A stretch of 64,000 nt of DNA from SABI01 sp964453215 (GCA_964453215.1 CAYVRR010000001.1:62001-126000), one strand, 5' to 3'; positions 8,775 through 17,728 are shown, counted from the first letter of the stretch. Program-made: numbers and translations. Notes: generated by a model from the letters alone, not told the origin.

Positions 8775-9284
8775 ATGAATGCAATATTTAAAAGAAAAAG
8801 TATCAGAAAGTATCTTGGGACCAAGGTAGATAGAGAGTTATTATCTCACCTTTGTTATGCCGCAATGCAAGCTCCTTCAGCCCTTAATGTGAGACCATGG
8901 GAATTTTTAATTATTGATGATGAAAAATTGATTTCTGAAGTGTCAACTTTTAGTCAATACGCAACATTTGCAAAACATGCACCAGCAGTAATAATGGTGC
9001 TTCTTAATAAGAATAAAATTAGTGAAAGAAATACAAAGTGGGAGCAAGACCTTTCCGCTGCTACTCAAAACATCCTTCTAGAAATAACAGATAAAGGACT
9101 TGGGGGGTGTTGGTTAGGACTCTATCCAGATGAGGCGAGGATAGAAAAAATCCAAGCGATGTGCTCACTCCCCCCACACCTTATCCCATTTTCAGTAATA
9201 TCATTGGGGTATCCTGAAACAGAATACCACAATGTTGATAAAAAAGATCCATCTTTAATTCATTTTAATCGCTATACAGATTAA
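8775..9284 (+). CDS. Nitroreductase-family flavoprotein
   Basis: FMN-dependent NAD(P)H oxidoreductase of 169 residues, the short form of the family. N-terminal FKRKSIRKYLGTKVD is the phosphate-binding RR/RK pattern of FMN binding. It is followed by AAMQAPSALNVRPWEFLIID, and GLGGCWLGLYPDEARI near residue 110-125 is the second family signature. The natural substrate is unknown: members reduce nitro compounds, quinones or enones. It converges on the flavodiiron gene, and the two stop codons overlap in a shared TTAA (9281-9284). The ribosome site is weak. Confidence 0.88.
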   Translation: MNAIFKRKSIRKYLGTKVDRELLSHLCYAAMQAPSALNVRPWEFLIIDDEKLISEVSTFSQYATFAKHAPAVIMVLLNKNKISERNTKWEQDLSAATQNILLEITDKGLGGCWLGLYPDEARIEKIQAMCSLPPHLIPFSVISLGYPETEYHNVDKKDPSLIHFNRYTD

Positions 9285-10468
9285 CTCGTTGCTAGTTGCT
9301 TTCCATATTCTCTAGCTTGTAATAATGCCTCTTTATCTGGGTTCCATTTATTTTTAAATGGCTTAAGGGGGAGTGTATATCCAGCTTTAGCAAGATAATC
9401 AGCCATGTTATCAGCTGCTTCCCCTGTCCATCCATAGCAGCCAAATGTTGCAGCTTTCTTCTTTTTCATCTTTAATTCTTTAAGATAGAATAGAAATCCA
9501 GCCATGCTACTAAGCATATCATTACCTACAGTAGGAGAGCCCGCAATTACCATTTTAGATCTAAATATTTCAGTTATTACATCATTTTTATCAGTTTTGG
9601 CAATGTTGTAAACTTTCACTGTAACATCTTTATCTGCTTCTGTAATGCCACTAGCAATCTCATCTGCTAGTAAGCGAGTTCCTTCCCACATCGTGTCATA
9701 CACAATGGTGATTTGATTTTCCTGATAATCATCACACCAGGCGGCATACTTTTCTACTATCTGCATTGGATTATCTCTCCAAATAACACCATGGCTTGTT
9801 GCTATAATATCTATTGGAAGGTTAAGGGCAATGACTTGTTCTAACTTTCTTTTTAGTAAGATGTTAAATGGGGTTAAAATATTCGCATAGTACTTTAAGC
9901 ACTCATAGTCTAATGTACACTTATCACTCAGGTCATTAAAAAGACCACTTGTGGCGTAGTGTTGTCCAAAGGCATCATTAGAAAAGAGGATATTATCTTC
10001 ATTGAGGTATGTTGCCATGCTATCTGGCCAGTGGAGCATAGTCATTTCTACAAAGGTGAGTACTTTCCCATTTCCAATATCTAAGGTGTCTCCTGTTTTC
10101 ACGGGATGAAAGTTCCATTTTTTATGGTATTGTCCAGTGAGAGAGTCTACTGCTTTTTGAGTACAATAGATGGGGGTATCTGGAATAAATTCCATTAAGC
10201 GTGGAAGGGCACCACTATGATCTACTTCTCCATGATTGATCACAATTGCATCAATTTTCTTTAAGTCTATTTCACTCATGAGGTTTTGTACAAATATTTC
10301 ACTGTATGGGCGATAAACCGTATCAATGAGAATATTCTTCTCTTCTCTAATAAGATATGAGTTGTAGGTAGAGCCCTCATGAGTTGAGTAATCACTACCA
10401 TGGAATTGTCTAAGTTCGGTGTCAATAAACCCAACCCAATCGACGTTGTTTCTTACGTTAATGTGCAT
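9281..10468 (-). CDS. Flavodiiron protein (A-type flavoprotein, oxygen/NO reductase)
   Basis: Cytoplasmic enzyme reducing O2 to water and/or NO to N2O, typical of anaerobes. 395 residues: an N-terminal metallo-beta-lactamase-like diiron domain with H79-x-E81-x-D83-H84 (NHGEVDHSG), a further D in FSNDAFGQH and H in ATSHGVIW; then a flavodoxin domain from about 250 (IVYDTMWEGT, GSPTVGNDML). All expected iron ligands visible by eye are present. No rubredoxin or reductase domain is fused, so an external rubredoxin or similar donor is needed. Monocistronic, with AAGGAGG ribosome site and an extended -10 promoter upstream. Confidence 0.95.
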   Translation of the reverse strand: MHINVRNNVDWVGFIDTELRQFHGSDYSTHEGSTYNSYLIREEKNILIDTVYRPYSEIFVQNLMSEIDLKKIDAIVINHGEVDHSGALPRLMEFIPDTPIYCTQKAVDSLTGQYHKKWNFHPVKTGDTLDIGNGKVLTFVEMTMLHWPDSMATYLNEDNILFSNDAFGQHYATSGLFNDLSDKCTLDYECLKYYANILTPFNILLKRKLEQVIALNLPIDIIATSHGVIWRDNPMQIVEKYAAWCDDYQENQITIVYDTMWEGTRLLADEIASGITEADKDVTVKVYNIAKTDKNDVITEIFRSKMVIAGSPTVGNDMLSSMAGFLFYLKELKMKKKKAATFGCYGWTGEAADNMADYLAKAGYTLPLKPFKNKWNPDKEALLQAREYGKQLATS

Positions 10469-10514
10469 AAAAGAACCTCCTTATGCTTTTGATACATTGC
10501 GTAGCCTAAGGTAA

Positions 10515-10523
10515 ATTATACCA
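10515..10523 (-). promoter_or_regulatory. Extended -10 promoter of the flavodiiron gene
   Basis: Minus-strand TGGTATAAT, the same extended -10 as at the iron operon, giving a leader of about 40 bases. Two CACATGG copies (10522-10528 and 10555-10561) lie 33 bp apart around it; their role is unknown. Confidence 0.6.
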
Positions 10524-10634
10524 CATGGTTTTACATAGTGCTCGTTGCTTTTGTCACATGGTGTGAAATATATATAATATTCCTCAGCCAAAAATAGGGG
10601 TCGTGAATAAAAAGGGACATATTTAAATGTGTGT

Positions 10635-11492
10635 TTACGTAGTTTTTCCTTGGAAAAACACCTTTTGAATATAATTATAGGAGTCTATTAATTGCTTTTC
10701 CCAATCTGTACTGCCAGTATGCCAAAATTCAGTAACAAATCGTCTCACTCCTAAAGACCAACAAGTTTCAAGAAGGAGAGGAAAGTCTACATGACCATCT
10801 CCATAAGGGATTTCTCTATACTTTCCAATTACACTCTCTTTTATATGAGTTGCTATGAGGTGTCCCTTTCCATATTTGAGGTCTTCTTTTGCTTTATTGT
10901 TATCACCAAGCGCAGCATTTACTATATTTCCAAGGTCGGGATAGACCTGTAGGTATGGTGAGTTAATTAAAGAAACATAGCTCATCGCTTTTGTGACGGT
11001 GTTCATAAAAGGAGTTTCCATTGTTTCAAAGCCTAGAAGAATCCCTGAAGATGCAGATAGTTGGGTAGAGATAGCTAAGTTTTCTGTAAAGAGTTCTTTA
11101 GTTTTATCAGTAGACTCTTCATAGTAGACATCGTATCCCGCAAGTTGGATGATAGGAATTCCTAAGTAGGAGGCAAAATCAATTGCCTTTTTCATAATAT
11201 CTAAGGATCTTATTCGTGTTTTTTTATCGAGGCTCCCTAGGGGGTATTTTCTGTGTCCAGATAAGCATATAGAGCAGATAGGAAGGCCTGTATCCTCAAT
11301 CTCATTTTTCAACTGTTTCATTTGATGGGGTGAATAGTCAACTCTAGATAAGCGCTCATGTGTCTCATCAATGCTTATTTCTAGAGCATCGTATCCTGTT
11401 TGTTTTGCCTTGATGAGTTTTTGAGTGAGACTGAGTGTATCAGGCATCGATTTTTCATATAGTCCAAGGGTGTAAGAATTAATCGTAGACAT
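10635..11492 (-). CDS. ulaE: L-xylulose-5-phosphate 3-epimerase (UlaE/SgbU family)
   Basis: Converts L-xylulose 5-phosphate to L-ribulose 5-phosphate. 285 residues, TIM-barrel of the xylose-isomerase-like superfamily. Similarity to E. coli UlaE is visible along the whole length from memory: LGLYEKSMPD, SIDETHERLSRVD, CLSGHRKYPLGS, IQLAGYDVYYEE, YPDLGNI, THIKESVIGKYREIPYGDGHVDF and EFWH near the end. Metal-binding acidic and histidine residues lie in these blocks. Last gene of the ABC-UlaG-unknown-UlaE operon; its start overlaps the end of the preceding gene by 14 bases. AraD in the 34.8-kb locus could take the product on to D-xylulose 5-phosphate. Confidence 0.92.
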   Translation of the reverse strand: MSTINSYTLGLYEKSMPDTLSLTQKLIKAKQTGYDALEISIDETHERLSRVDYSPHQMKQLKNEIEDTGLPICSICLSGHRKYPLGSLDKKTRIRSLDIMKKAIDFASYLGIPIIQLAGYDVYYEESTDKTKELFTENLAISTQLSASSGILLGFETMETPFMNTVTKAMSYVSLINSPYLQVYPDLGNIVNAALGDNNKAKEDLKYGKGHLIATHIKESVIGKYREIPYGDGHVDFPLLLETCWSLGVRRFVTEFWHTGSTDWEKQLIDSYNYIQKVFFQGKTT

Positions 11493-12519
11493 AATAAACT
11501 GTTGCTTCTCCTATGTGCCGAGATGATGAGAGTATCATATCATATTCTTGTCCATTCACAACAGTTACATTACTAGGTCCTGTTCCAATATCTATTGTAT
11601 ACTCTTTATATTCACCATTTTCCTTATCATATTGAACTAAAAAGAGTTCTAGAGCATGACGACGATACCCAAAGATCATAGTTGGAATACCCCGTAATTT
11701 TCCTGCCCATATTGCGTGGATAAAGTTCATCACTCTCGCACACTTATATACTTCTTTATACTCATTTTCCTCTTCTTTGTAGATTTTTAAAATAGAACCA
11801 TGAAAGCCCTCAATTGCAGCAATTTCATTTTTACCATCTTCATCAATATCAATCATACACACATCACTCGTCTCTTCTTCTTTTAGGTGAGTAACAGTCC
11901 AGGAATTGTTGATAAATGCAGGTGGGATGATTTTATAGACCCCACTTTCACACGAGACTAATGATGCTGGTGTATTATCTTTAAGATAAATTCTTGAGTA
12001 TCCATGGTTCTTCACTAGTCCATCGATGAGGACGGTAAGTGTGATCTTTTCATTTAAATCATCTGGTAGGAGTGCTACATAGATCTTTCCTGGATCTGAC
12101 CAATCTTCTTTATCTTGCTTTGAAGTAGCAAGGGTACATGCTATTAAATAGCGTCCGTGTGGGGTGTGTAGAACATCAAAGCGATGAACAAATGGGAGAG
12201 CAAAGAGTTCTTTTATCTCCCATTCATTTTTTTCAACATTGTAGTGCCCATGAACTATTGTGCTTTTTTCAGATTGAAAGGTTGGAAAGAAGTTTTGTAC
12301 AGCAAGGAAATCTCCATGAGTTCCCTCGAGTGGAACAATACACATTGTTCCTCCCGGCTTTTCCCATACAACTTTCTTTTCAAGGGTCTTCGCATCATAC
12401 ATGAAACATGGACCGTGTCCTTCTGAAGCATAAAAGAGTTGAAGTCTATTATTCACTTCAAAAGCGGCAACTGCGTAACAGCGATCCATTGTATCTAATG
12501 TTTTTTTCAAAATAGTCAT
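11479..12519 (-). CDS. Uncharacterised VCBS/FG-GAP-like propeller protein in the ascorbate-type operon
   Basis: Protein of 346 residues, family not recognised. I chose the ATG at 12519 (MTILKKTLD) because an upstream in-frame ATG would overlap the lactonase gene. The sequence has repeated beta-rich blocks and one DIDEDGKNEIAAIEG motif, the D-x-D-x-D-G calcium loop of FG-GAP/VCBS repeats, suggesting a beta-propeller. No signal peptide is seen, so it appears cytoplasmic, unusual for VCBS-type propellers. It sits between ulaG and ulaE with tight spacing. A role on a sugar-lactone substrate or as an accessory factor is conceivable from context only. Confidence 0.75.
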   Translation of the reverse strand: MTILKKTLDTMDRCYAVAAFEVNNRLQLFYASEGHGPCFMYDAKTLEKKVVWEKPGGTMCIVPLEGTHGDFLAVQNFFPTFQSEKSTIVHGHYNVEKNEWEIKELFALPFVHRFDVLHTPHGRYLIACTLATSKQDKEDWSDPGKIYVALLPDDLNEKITLTVLIDGLVKNHGYSRIYLKDNTPASLVSCESGVYKIIPPAFINNSWTVTHLKEEETSDVCMIDIDEDGKNEIAAIEGFHGSILKIYKEEENEYKEVYKCARVMNFIHAIWAGKLRGIPTMIFGYRRHALELFLVQYDKENGEYKEYTIDIGTGPSNVTVVNGQEYDMILSSSRHIGEATVYYVYD

Positions 12520-12544
12520 AAAGCTTCTCTCTTTCTTGTTCTTC

Positions 12545-13609
12545 TTATAAGAATGAAGGATAGGGGAGGTTTGTTTCAACGGTGAAACAATCATCAAATC
12601 CTCTAGGATAATGATACTCTCTCTTATCTTTATCATCTGGGAAGGTGAACTTTCCTCCAACTTGCCAAATATATGGTTTGAAATTGTATTGGAGTCGATC
12701 TTTTTTCATCTCCCACAGCACGGTAATTTCTCTTGGGTCTGCTTGGAAGTTTGACCAGATGTCGTGGTGGAATGGAATTACAACTTTTGTATTAAGAGCT
12801 TCCCCCATTCTAAGGATGTCACAAGAGGTCATTTTATCAGTAATTCCTCTAGGATTTTCTCCATAAGAGCCAAGAGCTACATCGATAGTGTGCTCATTTC
12901 CATGTTTGGCATAGAGGTTTGAGTAGTGAGAGTCTCCACTATGATACAAAGAGCCACCAGGAGTCTTAACAATATAGTTAACAGCTCTATAATCCATATC
13001 ATCTGGAAGGCGTCCTCTAATATCTCCATCAGGAGGACTTGTTATTAATGCCGTTCGGTCAAAAGACTCTAGGGCAATAAGTTCTGTGTCTTTAATCTTT
13101 ATAACATCTCCTGGCTTCACAGTAACACAACGAGAAGCGGGAACACCCCAACTTAGCCACATATCTACACAAGCAGCTGGTCCAATGAAAGGAACTGATG
13201 GGTCACAATTCTTTAAGACTGCTGCTGCAAGGTTTACATCCATGTGGTCATTATGCATATGTGTGGAGATGATTGCGTCTACTTCTTTAATTGCAAAAGG
13301 ATCTAAAACAAATACACTTGTTCTAAGGTTTGGTTGTAGGGATTTGTTTCCTGCCATCCTTGCCATTTGGTGTTGTGGTCCGATGAACTTATTCTTTTTT
13401 GTTCTTTTTCCAGAACCAACCCAAAGGTCTATGCAAAGGTTCGCGTTTCCTTCACTTTTCACCCAAATTCCAGTACAGCCTAACCACCACATACTAAATG
13501 TGCCTGGTTTTACCACTTCTTCTTCAATCTCTTCATTTAACCATGTGCCCCATTCTGGGAATGTATTAAGAATCCACGATTCTCTTGTTATTTCATGTAC
13601 TTTGCTCAT
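12545..13609 (-). CDS. ulaG: L-ascorbate-6-phosphate lactonase (UlaG)
   Basis: Opens the lactone ring of L-ascorbate 6-phosphate to 3-keto-L-gulonate 6-phosphate. 354 residues, the same length as E. coli UlaG, and closely similar from the first residues (MSKVHEITRESW) to the last (RGFDDCFTVETNLP). The metallo-beta-lactamase-like metal site H117-x-H119-x-D121-H122 (STHMHNDHMD) is intact. Further signature blocks are MWWLGCTGIW, GGSLYHSGDSHYSN, GSYGENPRGITDK and PFHHDIWSNFQADP. The ribosome site GGAG lies 5 bases before the ATG. It is preceded by the two ABC permeases, not by PTS genes, and no 3-keto-gulonate-6-phosphate decarboxylase (UlaD) is present in the window. Confidence 0.95.
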   Translation of the reverse strand: MSKVHEITRESWILNTFPEWGTWLNEEIEEEVVKPGTFSMWWLGCTGIWVKSEGNANLCIDLWVGSGKRTKKNKFIGPQHQMARMAGNKSLQPNLRTSVFVLDPFAIKEVDAIISTHMHNDHMDVNLAAAVLKNCDPSVPFIGPAACVDMWLSWGVPASRCVTVKPGDVIKIKDTELIALESFDRTALITSPPDGDIRGRLPDDMDYRAVNYIVKTPGGSLYHSGDSHYSNLYAKHGNEHTIDVALGSYGENPRGITDKMTSCDILRMGEALNTKVVIPFHHDIWSNFQADPREITVLWEMKKDRLQYNFKPYIWQVGGKFTFPDDKDKREYHYPRGFDDCFTVETNLPYPSFL

Positions 13610-13641
13610 ATGAACTCCTTATATGTTATATTATTTTGTTT

Positions 13642-14475
13642 TTATCCTTTAACAGCTCCTGCTGTGAGACCCATGATGAGAGACTTTGCAGCACCAAAGG
13701 TGAAGATAAATGCTGGAACTGCAATGATAGTTGCAATTGCTGTAATTTTTCCCCATTCTGTTCCCGTGTCGGTAAGAAAGAGGGAGACAGCAACAGGAAG
13801 AGTTCTTGTAAAACGGTCTGTTAATACAAGAGAGAGAATAAATTCATTCCAAGCCATTCTGAAGGTAAAAATTCCAGCAACAGACATTCCAGGCCCTATT
13901 AAGGGGAGTACTATTTTGGTGAAAACTGAGAAATCTGAACATCCATCAATAATAGCCGACTCTTCAAGTTCAAAAGGTAAGTCCATAATAAATGTTCTAA
14001 TTACCCAAATATTAAATGGAAGATTTATCGCAATGTAGACGATGATTAGGGCAACTCTCCCATTTACAGAACCAAAAGAGTTAAATAAGACAAAGAGGGG
14101 AACAGCTAAAATTGCTTCTGGAATCATCCTAAGAAGTAACACCCCAACAATCATGGTTTTCTTTCCACCAAAACGCCACCTAGCAAGGGGGTATGCAGCT
14201 AAGGCTCCAAGAGCTACGCTAATAACGGTAGAGCTCAGGGCAACGATGACGCTATTTGTGAAAAATCTGAAAAAGTTAGAATCTAAAAGGATTGCTTTGT
14301 AGTTGATTAATGTTGGTGCAAAAAACCAGACGGGGGGAATTACGAAAGCATCAACTGGTAGTTTAAGAGAAGTTGAAATCATCTCATAAATTGGGAATAA
14401 AATTATTACAGCGGCAAGAGCAATGAGAATATATTTGATTGTCATACTTATATTGTGACGAGTTCTTACATCCAT
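13642..14475 (-). CDS. Sugar ABC transporter permease, MalG type
   Basis: Inner-membrane subunit of 277 residues with six predicted helices and the CUT1-family EAA loop (ELEESAIIDGCSDFSVFTKIVLPL, residues about 180-203). N-terminal KYILIALAAVIILFPIYEMISTSLK is the first helix. It begins 2 bases after the other permease stop and pairs with it. No ATPase gene accompanies the operon, which is common for CUT1 importers that share a housekeeping MsmK/UgpC-type ATPase. Substrate is inferred from the neighbouring lactonase: ascorbate or a related lactone or acid sugar. Confidence 0.9.
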   Translation of the reverse strand: MDVRTRHNISMTIKYILIALAAVIILFPIYEMISTSLKLPVDAFVIPPVWFFAPTLINYKAILLDSNFFRFFTNSVIVALSSTVISVALGALAAYPLARWRFGGKKTMIVGVLLLRMIPEAILAVPLFVLFNSFGSVNGRVALIIVYIAINLPFNIWVIRTFIMDLPFELEESAIIDGCSDFSVFTKIVLPLIGPGMSVAGIFTFRMAWNEFILSLVLTDRFTRTLPVAVSLFLTDTGTEWGKITAIATIIAVPAFIFTFGAAKSLIMGLTAGAVKG

Positions 14476-14477
14476 AA

Positions 14478-15365
14478 CTATCTTACCTCTCTTTTTAATG
14501 AGTTAACAATAAGTACAATTGCAAAAAGGACGATAATGAGAAGAAGCAGTACGGAGACAGCAGAAGCAAGTCCTAGTCGTTGGCTCGTAAATGCTGTTTT
14601 GTACATATGGAGGGAGAGGACTTCTGTTCGAACTCCAGGGCCTCCACCTGTCATATTATAAATTACTACAAGAGATCTAAATGAATCTATCATTCGTAAA
14701 ATTGCAGTAAGGCCTAAGACTGAAGCAATATAGGGTAGTTTTACATGCCTCAAAGATTGCCAGTATGAGGCTCCATCTACTCTTGATGCCTCTATGATAT
14801 CTTTTGGCACTCCTTGGAGTCCTGCAAGGACTAAAAGGAATACAAAAGGAAACCATTGCCATACATCTGTAATAATGACTGAAATGAGAGCTATGTCGGG
14901 ATTTGAAAGCCATCCAACGGGGTCGATGCCAAATTTTGATAAAAAGAAGTTTATTTTTCCATATGTTGGGTGGTACATAAAACGCCACATGATACCAACA
15001 ACAACTGGAGCGACCATGATAGGAAGCACATAGAGTGTCCTAAAGATTCTCATCCCTTTAAAATCTCCTTCTAAGAGGAGGGCAAAGATAGTACCAAGAA
15101 GTAATTCAATACTTACAACACTTAAACTAAAGGTAACGGTAACTTTCACACTCGATAAAAAGTTTTCACTCTGAAATAGCTCTTTATAGTTCCTTAATCC
15201 AATAAATGTTGCAGGCTTTGACATTCCCCTTAAAGACCATTCAAAGAAGCTAAGTCGCAAACTATTAAAAATTGGTACAAGCAGAACAAATAATAGTATA
15301 AGTACAGCTGGTGCTAAAAAAAGATAGGCACTATTTCTTCTACCAGGGATTACACTTTTCCTCAT
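14478..15365 (-). CDS. Sugar ABC transporter permease, MalF type
   Basis: Inner-membrane subunit of 295 residues from the ATG at 15365, with the EAA loop DIIEASRVDGASYWQSLRHV (about 205-225) and LFLAPAVLILLFVLLVPIFNSL as the first helix. An ATG two codons upstream (15371) touches the GGGAG ribosome site itself, so the second methionine, 6 bases after that site, is the better start. It works with the MalG-type subunit immediately downstream and the binding protein upstream. Same operon and inferred substrate as its neighbours. Confidence 0.9.
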   Translation of the reverse strand: MRKSVIPGRRNSAYLFLAPAVLILLFVLLVPIFNSLRLSFFEWSLRGMSKPATFIGLRNYKELFQSENFLSSVKVTVTFSLSVVSIELLLGTIFALLLEGDFKGMRIFRTLYVLPIMVAPVVVGIMWRFMYHPTYGKINFFLSKFGIDPVGWLSNPDIALISVIITDVWQWFPFVFLLVLAGLQGVPKDIIEASRVDGASYWQSLRHVKLPYIASVLGLTAILRMIDSFRSLVVIYNMTGGGPGVRTEVLSLHMYKTAFTSQRLGLASAVSVLLLLIIVLFAIVLIVNSLKREVR

Positions 15366-15385
15366 TTTCATCTCCCTATTATGAA

Positions 15386-15414
15386 TAGGCGAATACGTAT
15401 GTGGTATTCGCCTA
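15386..15414 (-). other. Intercistronic hairpin after the binding-protein gene
   Basis: Perfect 11-bp inverted repeat (arms 15386-15396 and 15404-15414, 7-base loop), no T-run. Same placement as the hairpins behind the other binding-protein genes. Confidence 0.65.
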
Positions 15415-15432
15415 CTAATGTATTATATACTT

Positions 15433-16803
15433 TTACTTAATATAGCCAGCTCGAACCATAATGTTTCTAATTGGGGTAACAACATCTTGCATAGCTTGCT
15501 TAGGTGTTTTAGCCCCTGTGAGGCCTTGGTTGATTGCAATACCAAGTAGGTTATTAATTTCGCCCCATTCTGGGATAATTGGTCTCCAGTCAGCATTAGC
15601 AAACTCTAATTGTTGTGCTAATACTTCAAATTCTGGATATTTTTCATATAAAGAAGCATCTTTTACAGTAGACATTCTAAATGGAGCGCCCCCTGCCATA
15701 ACAATTTTTCTCTCTACTTCAGGAAGAGTGAGATATTGTATGAGTAAGAATGCTGCTTCAGGGTTTTGTGCGTTGGTTGGGATACCAAGGCCAAATCCAC
15801 CAGTTTCTGAGAGGTTTGTTTTTGCTTTTGGATGTGGAGCAAACCCTATTTTGTCATATACTCTTGATTTTGTAGGATCTTTTACTGAACCTGCAAATAC
15901 ACTTGCATCAAGATACATTGCAGCATCGCCTTGTAAGAATGCAGCAAATTCTTCATCTTGTGTAAATCCTTCCATTCCAGGAGGTCCATATTTAATCATC
16001 TTTTTCATGAATTCAATTGTTTCAATTGATTCTTTACTTGTAAAAGCTGGTTCCCAGTTTTCATCAAATACAGTCGCGCCCATAGGGGAAGCATGGAGGA
16101 GCCATCCATGTGTTGCATGGTGACCGCTAGCTGCTCTCATGGTAAGGCCATATACACCAGGGACATTTTCTGCAAAGAATTTTGCTGCGCTTTCAATTTC
16201 AGCATAGGTTGTAGGGACTTTGATGTTGTATTTGTCAAATAAGTCTTTTCTATAAATCATGAAACTTGTTTCTGCACCAAATGGAATTCCAAAAAGCTCG
16301 GCACCAGGTCCATCTTTATAGATGTTTTTTCCACCAGCAATACCAGTGACTTCTACATAGGCAGGTACGAGGTCATCAAAGTTATAGTTAGGGGCAGCGA
16401 GGCGAGGGTTATCGAAGTATGGTTGAAGAGGGCGAATGAGGTCAGCCATTGCATACTCAGATTTCCACATAACTACCATTGTAACAATGTCGTAATCACC
16501 TTTTGGTTTACTCATTTGAAGAATTTGGGCATCATGCATATTCATATATTGCATTCTGTCTGATTCTACTTTGATTCCTGTTAAAGCAGTGAAATCATCA
16601 AGTACACCAGAAGCGACCATTGCATTGTAGTGCACATGGTTCGGATAGTTAAAGACTACAGTTGTTCCATCAAATTGCTTCCAGTCAAATTTTCCACCTG
16701 TATCTACAGGTGCTTTTGTTGTTTCCTCTGCGCCAGCGGCAAAAAGCATTGTACCAATGAGCAATAGAATTGTTACTATAAAAAGCATTCTCTTTTTAAT
16801 CAT
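15433..16803 (-). CDS. Sugar ABC transporter substrate-binding protein (MalE-type)
   Basis: Periplasmic solute-binding protein family 1, 456 residues from the ATG at 16803, which has a very strong GGAGGAAGG ribosome site. An in-frame ATG 11 codons upstream would place the signal peptide inside the protein, so I reject it. Signal peptide MIKKRMLFIVTILLLIGTMLFAAG is followed by AEETTK, with no lipobox cysteine. The family's hinge motifs include GIPFGAETSFMIYRKDLFDKYNI and GGFGLGIPTNAQNPEAAFLLIQYL. First gene of the operon that ends with ulaE. Ligand is unknown; the enzymes encoded behind it point to L-ascorbate or a derivative. Confidence 0.88.
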   Translation of the reverse strand: MIKKRMLFIVTILLLIGTMLFAAGAEETTKAPVDTGGKFDWKQFDGTTVVFNYPNHVHYNAMVASGVLDDFTALTGIKVESDRMQYMNMHDAQILQMSKPKGDYDIVTMVVMWKSEYAMADLIRPLQPYFDNPRLAAPNYNFDDLVPAYVEVTGIAGGKNIYKDGPGAELFGIPFGAETSFMIYRKDLFDKYNIKVPTTYAEIESAAKFFAENVPGVYGLTMRAASGHHATHGWLLHASPMGATVFDENWEPAFTSKESIETIEFMKKMIKYGPPGMEGFTQDEEFAAFLQGDAAMYLDASVFAGSVKDPTKSRVYDKIGFAPHPKAKTNLSETGGFGLGIPTNAQNPEAAFLLIQYLTLPEVERKIVMAGGAPFRMSTVKDASLYEKYPEFEVLAQQLEFANADWRPIIPEWGEINNLLGIAINQGLTGAKTPKQAMQDVVTPIRNIMVRAGYIK

Positions 16804-16845
16804 TTTTCCTTCCTCCGTTTGTTTGTTCTTATACAAGACAGTTGT

Positions 16846-16874
16846 ATCGTACCATGGAGTTTTTGATAAAACAA
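16846..16874 (-). promoter_or_regulatory. Candidate promoter of the ABC-ulaG-ulaE operon
   Basis: Minus-strand TTGTTT (16869-16874), 17-base spacer, then TACGAT (16846-16851) preceded by TGG, an extended -10. A direct repeat TTGTATCGT occurs on the plus strand at 16842-16850, over the -10, and again at 16891-16899. Confidence 0.45.
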
Positions 16875-16930
16875 CTAAAAAAAGATATTATTGTATCGTT
16901 TGGTTTATTTAGTATGAAAAGTGCTTTTTA

Positions 16931-16946
16931 TTTGTTCTTTTTGATT
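16931..16946 (-). promoter_or_regulatory. Candidate DeoR operator, copy 1
   Basis: TTTGTTCTTTTTGATT, an exact inverted copy of the 16-mer at 17755-17770. It lies upstream of the ABC operon promoter, just past the regulator's stop codon. A shorter TTTGTTCTT is also at 16822-16830 in the leader. Confidence 0.5.
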
Positions 16947-16948
16947 GA

Positions 16949-17728
16949 TTAAGCGATAATTACTTCAATACCCATCTGCTCAAGGGAAGTTTTGAATTCA
17001 GAAGGACACTTATCATCGGTGATGACAATATCTACAGATTCTAAAGGAGCAGAGACAAAATTTGAAACCCTTCCTAGCTTTGATGAATCTGCTAATACAA
17101 TCACTTTGCCATGAGTATTTTTGATCATTGCTTGATTTATACTGCACTCTTGATACACTGTTGTAGTGAGTCCTTTTTCTAAACTGATTCCATTTGTTCC
17201 CAATATTGTGTGAGTGCTATACATATCTAGCAATGCTTTGATAGCAAATTCTCCAGCGAAAGATTTTGGGTGTTTTAAATATTGCCCCCCCAATAATAGG
17301 AGCTCAATTTTATTATCTATTGATGACTCGATTGTTGCTGCATTGTTTGTGATAATTTTAAGGTGCTTATTGGTAAAAGCTTGGAGTAGAAAATGGGTAG
17401 TTGTTCCACTATTTACAAAAAGGATAGAGTGCTCTTTTATAATTGATGCACACTTAAGGGCTATTCTTCTTTTCTCTTGTACATTTTTAATATCTTTTTT
17501 GGAATAATCTTCATCAGCTAATGTAACATCTTGGTTTGGTAGTATTGATGCTCCTCCATGTGTTCTTACAAGGAGTCCTTTGTTGTTTAATAGATCGAGA
17601 TCTCTTCGTATAGTTACTTTAGAAACAAGAAGAAGGTCACTTAATTGATCAACTGTAACATTTCCCCTTGAGCTAAGGAAATCTAATATTTGTGTATGTC
17701 TGTTATGTGCGATAGAGTTGTTTGCCAT
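16949..17728 (-). CDS. DeoR-family sugar operon repressor
   Basis: Repressor of 259 residues: N-terminal winged helix (RHTQILDFLSSRGNVTVDQLSDLLLVSKVTIRRDLDLL compressed motif, residues about 9-45) and C-terminal DeoR effector domain (FVNSGTTTHFLLQAF, LGTNGISLEKGLTT, VLADSSKLGRVSNF). The effector of this family is normally a phosphorylated sugar. E. coli UlaR, which controls ascorbate use, belongs here too. Good GAGGA ribosome site. It lies between the ABC-ulaG operon (downstream, same strand) and the divergent FGGY kinase. An identical 16-mer flanks it on both sides, suggesting that it represses both units. Confidence 0.9.
   Translation of the reverse strand: MANNSIAHNRHTQILDFLSSRGNVTVDQLSDLLLVSKVTIRRDLDLLNNKGLLVRTHGGASILPNQDVTLADEDYSKKDIKNVQEKRRIALKCASIIKEHSILFVNSGTTTHFLLQAFTNKHLKIITNNAATIESSIDNKIELLLLGGQYLKHPKSFAGEFAIKALLDMYSTHTILGTNGISLEKGLTTTVYQECSINQAMIKNTHGKVIVLADSSKLGRVSNFVSAPLESVDIVITDDKCPSEFKTSLEQMGIEVIIA

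Noticed and set aside
11479..12519. The propeller-like protein as the missing UlaD decarboxylase
   Set aside because: No TIM-barrel or OMP-decarboxylase motifs; UlaD is also much shorter.
13086..13613. 175-codon open frame opposite ulaG
   Set aside because: UlaG is unmistakable on the other strand over this entire stretch.
15461..16123. 220-codon open frame opposite the MalE-type binding-protein gene
   Set aside because: Antisense shadow; no ribosome site and low-complexity composition typical of the complement of a real gene.
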